Source: Streptomyces luteolifulvus (GTDB taxonomy: Bacteria; Actinomycetota; Actinomycetes; Streptomycetales; Streptomycetaceae). Taken from it: a stretch of 64,000 nucleotides of DNA. A program made the translations under genes and the position numbers. The stretch spans positions 124,001 to 188,000 of the forward strand of contig NZ_VZRB01000015.1 in the NCBI RefSeq assembly GCF_008806595.1, written 5' to 3'. Below the pieces are notes generated by a model. That model was not told the DNA's origin and did no database searches. It worked only from the letters and a program-made list of their open reading frames with translations. Numbering within the stretch: position 1 is the stretch's first letter; each line of letters opens with the position of its first letter. Shown piece after piece: positions 43,756 through 52,671 of the stretch.

Positions 43756-45037
43756 CGAGGTGACCCACGGGACTGGCGTGGATGCGTCCCGTGTGAGAAC
43801 CGGGCCGCGCCATGCGGCACCCAAGAAGCCGCTGTTCACCAGGTTCCACATGCCGGCCGGCAAGGCGATAGCCCTGGCGGCGATGCCGACCGCGGTCCTC
43901 ATGGGAATGGGGTTCACACCGACGCTCGCCAACGCCGAGGACCAGCCGTCGCAGAGCGAACTGGCCGACGAGTACAAGGAATGCGTCGCGGTCCTGGAGG
44001 ACGACGCGTCCGCCTCGGCCTCACCGTCGCCCTCGGCGTCGGCGAGTGACGACGCGTCGGAGTCGGCGGAGCCGACCCCGTCGGCGACGGCCACGTCGAA
44101 CTCCTCCGACTCGGGCGGCAGTTCGTCGTCGGATTCGGGTTCCGGCGATGCCAAGCCCGAGCCGACGCCCTCCGCGTCCGAGAGCACGTCGACGTCGAGC
44201 GGGGAGACGGCGACGCCGGCCCCCTCGGCGTCCGAGAGCAGCGGCAATGTGCTGGAGACCATCGGCGACGCGATCGAGGACATCTTCACCGGCGGCGACG
44301 ACTCCACGGCGAGCGCGAGCCCGACGCCGTCGGCCTCCGCGTCCGCGTCCGAGAGCGCCGACGACCCGAGCACGTCGACGGACTCGTCCGACGCCGTCAA
44401 GGAGACCACCGAGAAGGTCACCGACACGGTCCAGGACACCGTCGAGGAAACGACCGACACGGCGTCCGAGGCGGCCGCCGACGCGACCGAGGCGGCGGAG
44501 GACGCGGCTGCCGACGCCACGTCCTCCCCGAGCCCGTCCGCGAGCCCGACGAAGGACGCCAAGGACTGCGCGGTCGCCACGGACGAGGAGGGCGGCGTCG
44601 ACAACAAGGTCGACCTGCCCGACAACCCCTGGTTCCTGAACGCCAGTTCGCTGACGCTCAAGGGTGCCGACTACCAGGGCATCGTCAAGGTGCGGACCGC
44701 GAGCGGCAAGATCAAGAAGGTCCTGAAGTTCGTCATCTCCGACGGGACCGTGATCGGGGACCTGCACCAGACGGTGAAGGACGAGCAGGCCGGCAAGACC
44801 TACCACGTGCAGGCGGGCAAGGGCACGGAGTCGACGATCACCAACGGCGACACGCTCATGTACACGGAGAGCATCTCCGGCAACCTGTTCGGTCTGATAC
44901 CGGTCACCTTCAGCCCGGACAACCCGCCACCGCTGAACATCCCGTACATCTACTTCACCAACGTGAAGGTCCAGCAGGCAGGCCAGTTCGGCGGCACGCT
45001 GACGGTCCCGGGCCTGCACCAGTACGTCACGGACTGA
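43745..45037 (+). CDS. secreted Ser/Ala/Thr-rich protein with C-terminal globular domain
   Basis: 430 aa. A basic N-terminus and hydrophobic helix (AIALAAMPTAVLMGMGFTPTLANA) act as a signal peptide. About 200 residues of Ser/Ala/Asp/Glu/Pro low complexity follow (for example SASPSPSASASD), then a heptad-like Glu/Thr/Ala stretch (EKVTDTVQDTVEETTDTASEAA). The last 140 residues are globular and end with GGTLTVPGLHQYV, similar to the DUF6230 ending GTFKLPGLHMSL. GTG 43745 follows GGGAGG and overlaps DUF6114 by 11 bp. It is probably wall-spanning, displaying the C-terminal domain. Confidence 0.82.
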   Translation: MPADEVTHGTGVDASRVRTGPRHAAPKKPLFTRFHMPAGKAIALAAMPTAVLMGMGFTPTLANAEDQPSQSELADEYKECVAVLEDDASASASPSPSASASDDASESAEPTPSATATSNSSDSGGSSSSDSGSGDAKPEPTPSASESTSTSSGETATPAPSASESSGNVLETIGDAIEDIFTGGDDSTASASPTPSASASASESADDPSTSTDSSDAVKETTEKVTDTVQDTVEETTDTASEAAADATEAAEDAAADATSSPSPSASPTKDAKDCAVATDEEGGVDNKVDLPDNPWFLNASSLTLKGADYQGIVKVRTASGKIKKVLKFVISDGTVIGDLHQTVKDEQAGKTYHVQAGKGTESTITNGDTLMYTESISGNLFGLIPVTFSPDNPPPLNIPYIYFTNVKVQQAGQFGGTLTVPGLHQYVTD

Positions 45038-45073
45038 CCACCCCACAAAGCCATTTCGGGAGCCGCTCACAAG

Positions 45074-45119
45074 CCTGTGGCCCGGTTCCTCCGCATATGC
45101 GGAGGAACCGGGCCACAGG
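45074..45119. terminator. 46-bp perfect palindrome
   Basis: 23-bp arms with no loop, beginning CCTGTGGCCCGGTTCC and ending with the exact complement, 37 bp after the Ser-rich gene stop. As RNA it gives a very stable hairpin; as DNA it could also extrude. It separates the DUF cluster from the next gene. Confidence 0.88.
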
Positions 45120-45216
45120 TGTGCATCGGCGCACGCGAGGACCCGCCGCCCACCAGAGACCACAGCACCGCTTCGCCACCGGCCCGCCGAGCAGTAGCCC
45201 GGGGAAAGAGAGACAG

Positions 45217-45606
45217 GTGAGAACACAGGTGAAACTTGCCCGCGAGGGCGACGGTCTCCTCGCCACGCTGGCGCCTTCCCAGGCGTCGGCGATGTACGAG
45301 GCGCTGAGCCATCTCCGGGAGCGGGACTTCAGTGACGCGGAGCTGACCCTGCTGGTCGGCGCGCGCCGGGAGGCGGTCGATGTCCTCCTGGACCGCCTGG
45401 CCGGACCCCACACGGAGTCACGGGACTTTCGGTTCGCCCCGGAGGAACTGCACATGGTCCACAGCGCGCTGACGGCCGTTCCCACGATGTTCCTCGTCCG
45501 GGGCGGGGCGTTCACGGAGGAGCCCTTCCACATCCGTGTGGGCTTCTACCGGGAGAACTTCGACGCACTGGCCAACGCCATCGTGCAGGCCGCGGCCGGG
45601 GTGTGA
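45217..45606 (+). CDS. hypothetical protein
   Basis: 129 aa, no membrane segment. It begins RTQVKLAREGDGLLATLAPSQASAMYEALSHLRERDFSDAELTLLVG and ends FHIRVGFYRENFDALANAIVQAAAGV. GTG 45217 has a GGGGAAAGAGAG stretch upstream; GTG 45229 is possible. I do not recognise a characterised family. It stands alone between a strong palindromic terminator and the terminator shared with pyk. Confidence 0.75.
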   Translation: MRTQVKLAREGDGLLATLAPSQASAMYEALSHLRERDFSDAELTLLVGARREAVDVLLDRLAGPHTESRDFRFAPEELHMVHSALTAVPTMFLVRGGAFTEEPFHIRVGFYRENFDALANAIVQAAAGV

Positions 45607-45626
45607 CAGCCGCCCCGGCAAACAGC

Positions 45627-45656
45627 GAGGGCGCCCCCGTCGCGGGGAGCGCCCTC
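45627..45656. terminator. bidirectional terminator between the 129-aa gene and pyk
   Basis: Arms GAGGGCGC-CCCCG and CGGGG-A-GCGCCCTC (45627-45639, 45643-45656), 13 paired bases with one bulged A and loop TCG. It lies between two convergent stops. Confidence 0.82.
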
Positions 45657-45676
45657 ACCGTCGTACAGGAAAGGGA

Positions 45677-47107
45677 TCAGTCCCGGCCGCCCTCGCCCAG
45701 GTGGTGGACCCGGACCATGTTGGTCGTGCCGGGGACGCCGGGGGGTGAGCCGGCTGTCATCACCACGATGTCGCCCTCGTTGAAGCGGTTGAGTTTGACG
45801 AGTTCCTGGTCGACCAGGTCGACCATCTCGTCCGTGCTGTTCACGAACGGCACGATGTGCGACTCGACGCCCCAGCTGAGCGTCAGCTGGTTGCGGGTGC
45901 CCTCGTCCGTGGTGAACGCGAGGATCGGCTGGGTGGCGCGGTAGCGGCACAGGCGGCGGGCGGTGTCACCGGACTTGGTGAAGGCGACCAGGCCCTTGCC
46001 GCCGAGGAAGTCGGCGATCTCGCACGCGGCGCGGGCCACCGAACCACCCTGCGTCCGCGGCTTCTTGCCGGGGACGAGGGGCTGCAGGCCCTTCGACAGC
46101 AGTTCCTCCTCGGCCGCGGTGACGATCTTCGACATCGTCTTCACGGTCTCGATCGGGTACGCGCCCACGCTCGACTCCGCCGACAGCATGACCGCGTCCG
46201 CGCCGTCCAGGATCGCATTGGCGACGTCGGATGCCTCGGCGCGGGTCGGCCGGGAGTTGGTGATCATCGACTCCATCATCTGGGTCGCCACGATCACCGG
46301 CTTGGCGTTGCGCCGGCACAGCTCGATCAGGCGCTTCTGCACCATGGGGACCTTCTCGAGCGGGTATTCGACGGCGAGGTCGCCACGGGCGACCATCACG
46401 GCGTCGAACGCCATCACGACGTCCTCCATGTTCTCCACGGCCTGCGGCTTCTCCACCTTGGCGATGACGGGGACCCGGCGGCCCTCCTCGTCCATCACCC
46501 GGTGGACGTCGGCCACGTCCTTGGCGTCGCGGACGAAGGACAGCGCGACCATGTCGCAGCCCATGCGGAGGGCGAAGCGGAGGTCCTCGACGTCCTTCTC
46601 GCTCAGCGCCGGTACGTTGACGGCCGCGCCGGGCAGGTTGATGCCCTTGTGGTCGGAGATGACACCGCCCTCGATGACGATCGTCCGCACCCGCGGGCCC
46701 TCGACGTCCAGGACCTTCAGCTCGACGTTGCCGTCGTTGATCAGGATCTGGTCGCCGCGGTCGACGTCGCCGGGCAGGCCCTTGTAGGTCGTTCCGCAGA
46801 TCTGCTTGTCGCCCGGGACGTCCTCGATGGTGATGACGAACTCGTCGCCCCGCTCGAGCTCGACCGGCCCCTCGGCGAAGGTCTCCAGACGGATCTTCGG
46901 ACCCTGGAGGTCGGCGAGCACACCGACGGCCCGGCCGGTCTCCTTGGAGGCGGCCCGGACGCGGTCGTACCGCCCCTGGTGTTCGGCGTGGGTGCCGTGG
47001 CTGAAGTTGAAGCGGGCAACGTTCATGCCGGCTTCGATCAGGGACACGAGCATCTCGTGGGAGTCGACCGCGGGGCCGAGAGTACAGACGATTTTCGAAC
47101 GGCGCAT
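45677..47107 (-). CDS. pyk: pyruvate kinase
   Basis: 476 aa. Last step of glycolysis (phosphoenolpyruvate to pyruvate, giving ATP). N-terminal MRRSKIVCTLGPAVDS, NVARFNFSHGTHAEH, the catalytic-site segments VAKVEKPQAVENM and VMVARGDLAVEYPLEKVP, and the C-terminal regulatory domain are complete. ATG 47107 has no Shine-Dalgarno sequence; TAGGAT ends 6 nt upstream, so the mRNA is probably leaderless. A 12-bp palindrome CGGAATATTCCG lies at 47136-47147 near the promoter. It is followed in the same orientation by ackA/pta upstream. Confidence 0.97.
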   Translation of the reverse strand: MRRSKIVCTLGPAVDSHEMLVSLIEAGMNVARFNFSHGTHAEHQGRYDRVRAASKETGRAVGVLADLQGPKIRLETFAEGPVELERGDEFVITIEDVPGDKQICGTTYKGLPGDVDRGDQILINDGNVELKVLDVEGPRVRTIVIEGGVISDHKGINLPGAAVNVPALSEKDVEDLRFALRMGCDMVALSFVRDAKDVADVHRVMDEEGRRVPVIAKVEKPQAVENMEDVVMAFDAVMVARGDLAVEYPLEKVPMVQKRLIELCRRNAKPVIVATQMMESMITNSRPTRAEASDVANAILDGADAVMLSAESSVGAYPIETVKTMSKIVTAAEEELLSKGLQPLVPGKKPRTQGGSVARAACEIADFLGGKGLVAFTKSGDTARRLCRYRATQPILAFTTDEGTRNQLTLSWGVESHIVPFVNSTDEMVDLVDQELVKLNRFNEGDIVVMTAGSPPGVPGTTNMVRVHHLGEGGRD

Positions 47108-47206
47108 GGGGCGATCCTATCGGTTTGTTTCGCTGCGGAATATTCCGTCTGGCGGAAAATACAAATGGGCGGGCAGGCGCTCAGGCGTGTTACTCCCGTG
47201 TATTCC

Positions 47207-48415
47207 TCAGCCGTTCTTTCCCACCAGTGCATACGTCTGTGTGGCGATCTCCAGTTCCTCGTCGGTCGGCACCACGGCCACGGCGACCCGCGCATGCGCG
47301 GGCGAGATAAGCCGCGGCTCGTCACCGCGTACGGCGTTCAGCTCGTCGTCCACCAGCAGGCCCAGCCCCTCCAGGCCCGCCACGGCAGCCTCCCGGACCG
47401 GCGCCGCGTTCTCGCCGACCCCGGCCGTGAAAGCGATCGCGTCCACCCGGCCGAGTACGGCGTAATAGGCGCCGATGTACTTCTTCAGGCGGTGAATGTA
47501 GATGTCGAAGGCGAGTTGCGCCTGTTCGTCACCCTCGTCGACACGTCGGCGGATCTCCCGCATGTCGTTGTCCCCGCACAGACCGATCAGACCGCTCTTC
47601 TTGTTGAGAAGAGTGTCGATCTCGTCCGTGGACATTCCGCCAACGCGCTCCAAATGGAAGATGACGGCCGGGTCCATGTCCCCGGAGCGCGTACCCATCA
47701 CCAGCCCCTCCAAGGGCGTCAGCCCCATGGAGGTGTCCACGCACTTCCCGCCCCGTACGGCGGAGGCGGACGCCCCGTTGCCGAGATGCAGCACGATGAC
47801 GTTGACGTCCTGCGGCGCCCTGCCGAGCAGCGCGGCGGTCGCCCGGGACACATACGCGTGCGAGGTCCCGTGGAACCCGTACCGCCTGATCCGGTGCTCG
47901 TCGGCGGTTCGCACGTCGATCGCGTAGCGCGCGGCCGACTCCGGCATCGTGGTGTGGAACGCGGTGTCGAAGACGGCGACCTGGGGGAGGTCGGGCCGCA
48001 GCGCCCGGGCCGTACGGATGCCGGTGAGGTTGGCCGGGTTGTGCAGCGGCGCCACCGGGATCAGCCGTTCGATCTCGGCGAGCACGGCGTCGTCGATCAC
48101 GGTCGGCTCGGTGAAGCTCTTCCCGCCGTGCACCACCCGGTGCCCGATCGCGAGCAGTGCGGACGAGTCGAGCCCCAGCCCGTCTCTGGACAGCTCCTCC
48201 GCGACGGACTTGAGGGCGGCGTCGTGGTCGGCGATCGGACCGAACCGTTCACGGGACTCGCCCGTGGCGAGCAGCGTGTGCTTCACCCGGGAGGTCTGCT
48301 CGCCGATCCGCTCGACGATGCCCACCGCCAGCCGACTGCTGTCGCGCATGTCGAGCAGCTGGTACTTCACCGACGAGGAGCCGGAGTTGAGGACGAGGAC
48401 GCGGGTGCCGCTCAC
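47207..48415 (-). CDS. ackA: acetate kinase
   Basis: 402 aa. It converts acetyl phosphate and ADP to acetate and ATP. The ASKHA fold start VLVLNSGSSSVKYQLLDM carries the phosphate-binding loop. VVHGGKSFTEPTVID, FDTAFHTTMPE, RYGFHGTSHAYVS and LHLGNGASASAVRGGK are the conserved acetate-kinase blocks. GTG 48415 overlaps the pta stop as GTGA, so the two enzymes are co-translated. With pta it forms the acetate overflow/uptake pathway. Confidence 0.97.
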   Translation of the reverse strand: MSGTRVLVLNSGSSSVKYQLLDMRDSSRLAVGIVERIGEQTSRVKHTLLATGESRERFGPIADHDAALKSVAEELSRDGLGLDSSALLAIGHRVVHGGKSFTEPTVIDDAVLAEIERLIPVAPLHNPANLTGIRTARALRPDLPQVAVFDTAFHTTMPESAARYAIDVRTADEHRIRRYGFHGTSHAYVSRATAALLGRAPQDVNVIVLHLGNGASASAVRGGKCVDTSMGLTPLEGLVMGTRSGDMDPAVIFHLERVGGMSTDEIDTLLNKKSGLIGLCGDNDMREIRRRVDEGDEQAQLAFDIYIHRLKKYIGAYYAVLGRVDAIAFTAGVGENAAPVREAAVAGLEGLGLLVDDELNAVRGDEPRLISPAHARVAVAVVPTDEELEIATQTYALVGKNG

Positions 48416-50502
48416 AGGGTAGTTGCCTTCTCGCTGGGGGACTGGGCCTGTATCGCCGTGATGGCGACGGTGTTGACGATGTCCTGGACGAGAGCCCCCC
48501 GGGACAGGTCGTTGACCGGCTTGCGCAGACCCTGCAGCACCGGCCCGACGGCGATCGCGCCGGCCGAACGCTGCACGGCCTTGTAGGTGTTGTTGCCGGT
48601 GTTGAGGTCGGGGAAGATCAACACGCTTGCCTGGCCGGCGACTTCGGACTCCGGCAGCTTGGTCGCGGCCACGGTCGGCTCGACGGCGGCGTCGTACTGG
48701 ATCGGCCCCTCGATCTTCAGATCGGGCCGCCGGGAACGGACCAGCTCGGTGGCCTCCCGCACCTTGTCGACGTCGGCGCCCGAGCCGGACGTACCCGTGG
48801 AGTACGACAGCATCGCGATCCGCGGCTCCACGCCGAACTGCGCGGCGGTGGCGGCCGACTGGACGGCGATGTCCGCGAGCTGCTCGGCGTTCGGATCCGG
48901 GTTGACCGCGCAGTCGCCGTAGACGAGGACCTTGTCGGCGAGGCACATGAAGAACACCGAGGAGACGATGTCCGCGCCCGGCTTGGTCTTGATGATCTCG
49001 AAGGCGGGCCGGATGGTGGCGGCCGTCGAGTGCACGGCCCCGGACACCATGCCGTCGGCGAGGCCCTCCTGCACCATCAGCGTGCCGAAGTAGTTCACAT
49101 CGGAGACCACGTCGTACGCCAGCTCCACCGTGACGCCCCTGTGGGCGCGCAGCTGGGCGTACTGCTCGGCGAAGGGGTCGCGCAGCTCGGAGGTGGCCGG
49201 GTCGATCAGCTGGGCGCCGGTGAGGTCGATGCCGAGGTCGGCCGCCTTCTTGCGGATCTGGTCGTCCGGTCCGAGCAGGGTCAGATCACACACGCCGCGA
49301 CGCAGCAGCACCTCGGCGGCGTGCAGGACGCGCGGCTCGGTGCCCTCGGGGAGGACCACCCGCCGCCGCTCGGAGCGGGCCTGCTCCAGGAGCTTGTGCT
49401 CGAACATCATCGGCGTGACGCGGTCGCTGCTCGGCGCGGAGACGCGGCCCAGCAGATCGGCGGTCTCGACGTACCGCTCGAACAGGCCGAGCGCGGTCTC
49501 CGCCTTGCGCGGGGTGGCCGCGTTCAACTTCCCCTCCAGGGAGAAGAGTTCGGCGGCGGTGGGGAAGCTGTTGCCGGCCACCGAGAGCACCGGGGTGCCG
49601 GGGGCGAGACGGCCCGCGAGAGTGAGGACCTCGTTGCTCGGCACCTCGCCCAGCGTGAGCAGCACCCCGGCTATCGGCGGGGTGCCGGCGCTGTGCGCGG
49701 CGAGCGAGCCGACGACGAGGTCGGCGCGGTCGCCCGGGGTGACGACCAGACAGCCCGGTGTCAGAGCGTGCAGGAGGTTCGGCAGCATCGCGCCGCCGAA
49801 GACGAAGTCGAGCGCGTCCCGGGCGAGCCCGGAGTCGTCGCCGAGCACCACCTTCGCGCCGAGGGCGTGGGTGATCTGGGCCACGGTGGGGGCGGCGAGG
49901 GCGGGCTCGTCGGGCAGGACGTAGCACGGCACGGGCAGGCGGGAGCCGAGCCGCTGGGCGATCTCGTCCCGGTCGGTCCGGGCGACCCGGTTGGTGACCA
50001 TGGCCAGGACGTCGCAGCCGAGCCCTTCGTAGGCGCGGTAGGCGTTGCGCGTCTCGGCGAGCACGGACTCGGCGTGCTGCCCCCGCCCGCCCACCACCGC
50101 GATGACGGACGCGCCGAACTCGTTGGCGAGCCGTGCGTTGAGGGACAGCTCGTCCGGGAGCTGAGTGGCGGCGAAGTCGGTGCCGAGGACGAGGACGACG
50201 TCGTAGTCCCGGGTGACGCGATGGAACCGTTCGACGAGCTCGGAGACCAGCTCGTCGGTCCCCTGCTCGGCCTGGAGCGCGGTCGCCTCGGGGTAGTCCA
50301 TGCCGTAGACGGTCGCCGGGTCCTGTGAGAGGCGGTAGCGGGCGCGCAGCAGTTCGAACAGTCGGTCGGGCCCCTCGTGGACGAGGGGGCGGAAGACACC
50401 CACCCGGTCGACCTGGCGGGTGAGGAGCTCCATGACCCCCAGCTCCACGACCTGGCGGCCGTCGCCGCGGTCGATACCGGTCACGTACACGCTGCGCGTC
50501 AC
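48412..50502 (-). CDS. pta: phosphate acetyltransferase, long form
   Basis: 696 aa. It moves acetyl between CoA and phosphate. Three regions: an N-terminal P-loop-NTPase-like domain (about 1-210), a DRTGG domain (about 215-330) and the C-terminal PTA_PTB catalytic domain (from about 370, with DGMVSGAVHSTAATIRPAF and GPIQYDAAVEPTVA). The N-terminal region reads GIDRGDGRQVVELG, and the canonical P-loop is not obvious. GTG 50502 has GGAGAG 7 nt upstream. It is coupled to ackA. Confidence 0.96.
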   Translation of the reverse strand: MTRSVYVTGIDRGDGRQVVELGVMELLTRQVDRVGVFRPLVHEGPDRLFELLRARYRLSQDPATVYGMDYPEATALQAEQGTDELVSELVERFHRVTRDYDVVLVLGTDFAATQLPDELSLNARLANEFGASVIAVVGGRGQHAESVLAETRNAYRAYEGLGCDVLAMVTNRVARTDRDEIAQRLGSRLPVPCYVLPDEPALAAPTVAQITHALGAKVVLGDDSGLARDALDFVFGGAMLPNLLHALTPGCLVVTPGDRADLVVGSLAAHSAGTPPIAGVLLTLGEVPSNEVLTLAGRLAPGTPVLSVAGNSFPTAAELFSLEGKLNAATPRKAETALGLFERYVETADLLGRVSAPSSDRVTPMMFEHKLLEQARSERRRVVLPEGTEPRVLHAAEVLLRRGVCDLTLLGPDDQIRKKAADLGIDLTGAQLIDPATSELRDPFAEQYAQLRAHRGVTVELAYDVVSDVNYFGTLMVQEGLADGMVSGAVHSTAATIRPAFEIIKTKPGADIVSSVFFMCLADKVLVYGDCAVNPDPNAEQLADIAVQSAATAAQFGVEPRIAMLSYSTGTSGSGADVDKVREATELVRSRRPDLKIEGPIQYDAAVEPTVAATKLPESEVAGQASVLIFPDLNTGNNTYKAVQRSAGAIAVGPVLQGLRKPVNDLSRGALVQDIVNTVAITAIQAQSPSEKATTL

Positions 50503-50643
50503 GCGTGCTCTCCGTTTCGTCTGTCGGGCGGACAAGGCGTCCACCAAGCGGCCATGCGTCCGCCGAGCGGGTCATGCGTCTGTCGGTGGACAGCAGGACT
50601 GCGGGGATCACAAAAATCGCCCACCAAGGTGAGCAGAACCCTC

Positions 50644-50672
50644 TTGACAATACCTCCGCGGCTGGATAAGGC
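50644..50672 (+). promoter_or_regulatory. strong vegetative promoter upstream of pfkA
   Basis: Consensus -35 TTGACA (50644-50649), exactly 17-bp spacer, -10 TAAGGC (50667-50672). It is oriented toward pfkA and would give a 5' leader of about 120 nt. Confidence 0.75.
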
Positions 50673-50801
50673 GCCCGTCAGGGCCGGGGTCCGGAAGGGG
50701 CGGACCGGGCGCCCGGCGCAAGGGCGACACACCCGCCTTCCGGGACATGAAACAATCGGACCGGCTCACAGGTATCGACAGCGACCAGGAGACACAGCAC
50801 G

Positions 50802-51827
50802 ATGCGCATCGGAGTTCTCACCGCAGGCGGCGACTGCCCCGGCCTGAACGCCGTGATCCGGTCGGTCGTGCACCGAGCGGTCGACAACTACGGCGACGAG
50901 GTCATCGGCTTCGAGGACGGCTACGCGGGTCTGCTGGACGGCCGCTACCTCAGCCTCGATCTGAACGCCGTCAGCGGCATTCTCGCCCGCGGCGGAACGA
51001 TTCTCGGCTCGTCCCGCCTGGAGCGCGACCGGCTGCGCGAGGCCTGCGAGCGGGCGACCGACATGGTCGCGGACTTCGGTATCGACGCGCTCGTCCCGAT
51101 CGGCGGGGAGGGCACGCTCACCGCGGCGCGGATGCTGTCCGACGCGGGCCTGCCGGTGGTCGGCGTCCCCAAGACGATCGACAACGACATCTCGTCCACG
51201 GACCGGACCTTCGGCTTCGACACGGCGGTCGGCGTCGCCACGGAGGCGATGGACCGGCTGAAGACGACCGCCGAGTCCCACCAGCGGGTGATGGTCGTCG
51301 AGGTCATGGGCCGGCACGCGGGCTGGATCGCCCTGGAGTCGGGCATGGCGGCCGGCGCCCACGGCATCTGTCTGCCGGAGCGCCCGTTCGACCCCGGGGA
51401 CCTGGTCAAGATGGTCGAGGAGCGCTTCTCCCGCGGCAAGAAGTTCGCGGTGGTCTGCGTGGCCGAGGGCGCCCACCCGGCCGAGGGCACCATGGACTAC
51501 GGCAAGGGCGCGATCGACAAGTTCGGTCACGAGCGCTTCCAGGGCATCGGTACGGCACTGGCGTACGAGCTGGAGCGGCGGCTCGGCAAGGAGGCCAAGC
51601 CGGTCATTCTCGGCCACGTCCAGCGCGGCGGCGTACCGACCGCGTACGACAGGGTCCTCGCCACCCGCTTCGGCTGGCACGCGGTGGAGGCCGCGCACCG
51701 GGGTGAGTTCGGCCGGATGACGGCCCTGCGCGGCACGGACATCGTGATGGTGCCCCTCGCGGAGGCGGTCACCGAACTCAAGACGGTACCGAAGGACCGG
51801 ATGGACGAGGCCGAGTCGGTCTTCTAG
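50802..51827 (+). CDS. pfkA: 6-phosphofructokinase (actinomycete group III type)
   Basis: 341 aa. It phosphorylates fructose 6-phosphate. GGDCPGLNAVIR at 9-20, GGEGTL at 101-106 and PKTIDNDI at 123-130. Gly104 is the residue found in ATP-using enzymes, whereas Lys124 is shared with pyrophosphate-using enzymes. This mixed pair is characteristic of actinomycete ATP-PFKs. ATG 50802 follows CAGGAG. It is divergent from pta, completing a block with pyk and ackA. Confidence 0.96.
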   Translation: MRIGVLTAGGDCPGLNAVIRSVVHRAVDNYGDEVIGFEDGYAGLLDGRYLSLDLNAVSGILARGGTILGSSRLERDRLREACERATDMVADFGIDALVPIGGEGTLTAARMLSDAGLPVVGVPKTIDNDISSTDRTFGFDTAVGVATEAMDRLKTTAESHQRVMVVEVMGRHAGWIALESGMAAGAHGICLPERPFDPGDLVKMVEERFSRGKKFAVVCVAEGAHPAEGTMDYGKGAIDKFGHERFQGIGTALAYELERRLGKEAKPVILGHVQRGGVPTAYDRVLATRFGWHAVEAAHRGEFGRMTALRGTDIVMVPLAEAVTELKTVPKDRMDEAESVF

Positions 51828-51869
51828 GGCCTGTTGCCCGTTGCCTGTTGCGGCACCAGGCGGCTGCCG

Positions 51870-52583
51870 CTATCCCGTGTTGCTCTGGACGGTAGTCCAG
51901 AAGTGCTCCACGATCCGGTCGAGGAAGTCGCGGCCGGCCTCGCCCGACGCGCCGGCCGCACCGCCGTCGCCCCAGCTGAGGGTGGCCGTCATCTGCCCCT
52001 GATAGTCCTGGTGCAGGCGCTGGAGGGTGTCCTCCAGGAGACGCCGGTCCAGCGGCACCAGTTTGGTGACGGGGCGTATGTACGCCTGCCAGCGCGTCGT
52101 CACGGCACCGCGGAGCAGCTCGGCCAGCTTCGCGTTGCGCCCCGTGACGCTGACGAAATCGGGAAGTGAGAGTTCGAGCAGGCCGGCCAGGGTGGCCGAC
52201 TGGCGCTCGGTGCCGCGCCACTCGTCGTTGTCCTCCATGCGGAGATAGGCGAGGAGTTCGAGGCCGACGGTGCGGGCGACGTCCTCGGGGGCGAGGCCAC
52301 GGGCGATCCGGTGCTCGCGCAAGGTGCGCGGCCTGCCGATGAGTTCACCGGGGGAACACCACAACACGCCTGCGAGCCCGGTGATCTCGGCGCTGGTCGG
52401 GGCGGTGACGCCGCGTTCCCAGGCGATGACGAGGCCGGCGGTGACATGGGGGAGTCCGTACGAGGCGCGCATGCCGTAGGCGACATGCCCGGGTTGCATA
52501 CCGAGGGCGGTACGCAGTCGGCGGGCGGCGGGGGCGTCGAAGGGGGGAGCGGACTGGTTCGGCAGAGGTGGTGGTCGGCGCAC
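51870..52583 (-). CDS. XRE/HTH-type DNA-binding protein
   Basis: 237 aa. It contains two helix-turn-helix-like segments: MRASYGLPHVTAGLVIAWERGVTAPTSAEITGLAGVL (about 38-77) and REHRIARGLAPEDVARTVGLELLAYLRMEDND. GTG 52583 appears leaderless: TAGTCA, 17-bp spacer, TACTTT, then 7 nt to the GTG, with no Shine-Dalgarno sequence. It is convergent with pfkA. No ligand domain is recognisable. Confidence 0.83.
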   Translation of the reverse strand: MRRPPPLPNQSAPPFDAPAARRLRTALGMQPGHVAYGMRASYGLPHVTAGLVIAWERGVTAPTSAEITGLAGVLWCSPGELIGRPRTLREHRIARGLAPEDVARTVGLELLAYLRMEDNDEWRGTERQSATLAGLLELSLPDFVSVTGRNAKLAELLRGAVTTRWQAYIRPVTKLVPLDRRLLEDTLQRLHQDYQGQMTATLSWGDGGAAGASGEAGRDFLDRIVEHFWTTVQSNTG

Positions 52584-52671
52584 GGCCCACAAAGTAGGCG
52601 CGCGCAGGCTCGGTGACTACGGTCTGTTCGGCCAACGTTACGGATCGTAGGAACATACGGCTTTTGTTGTA

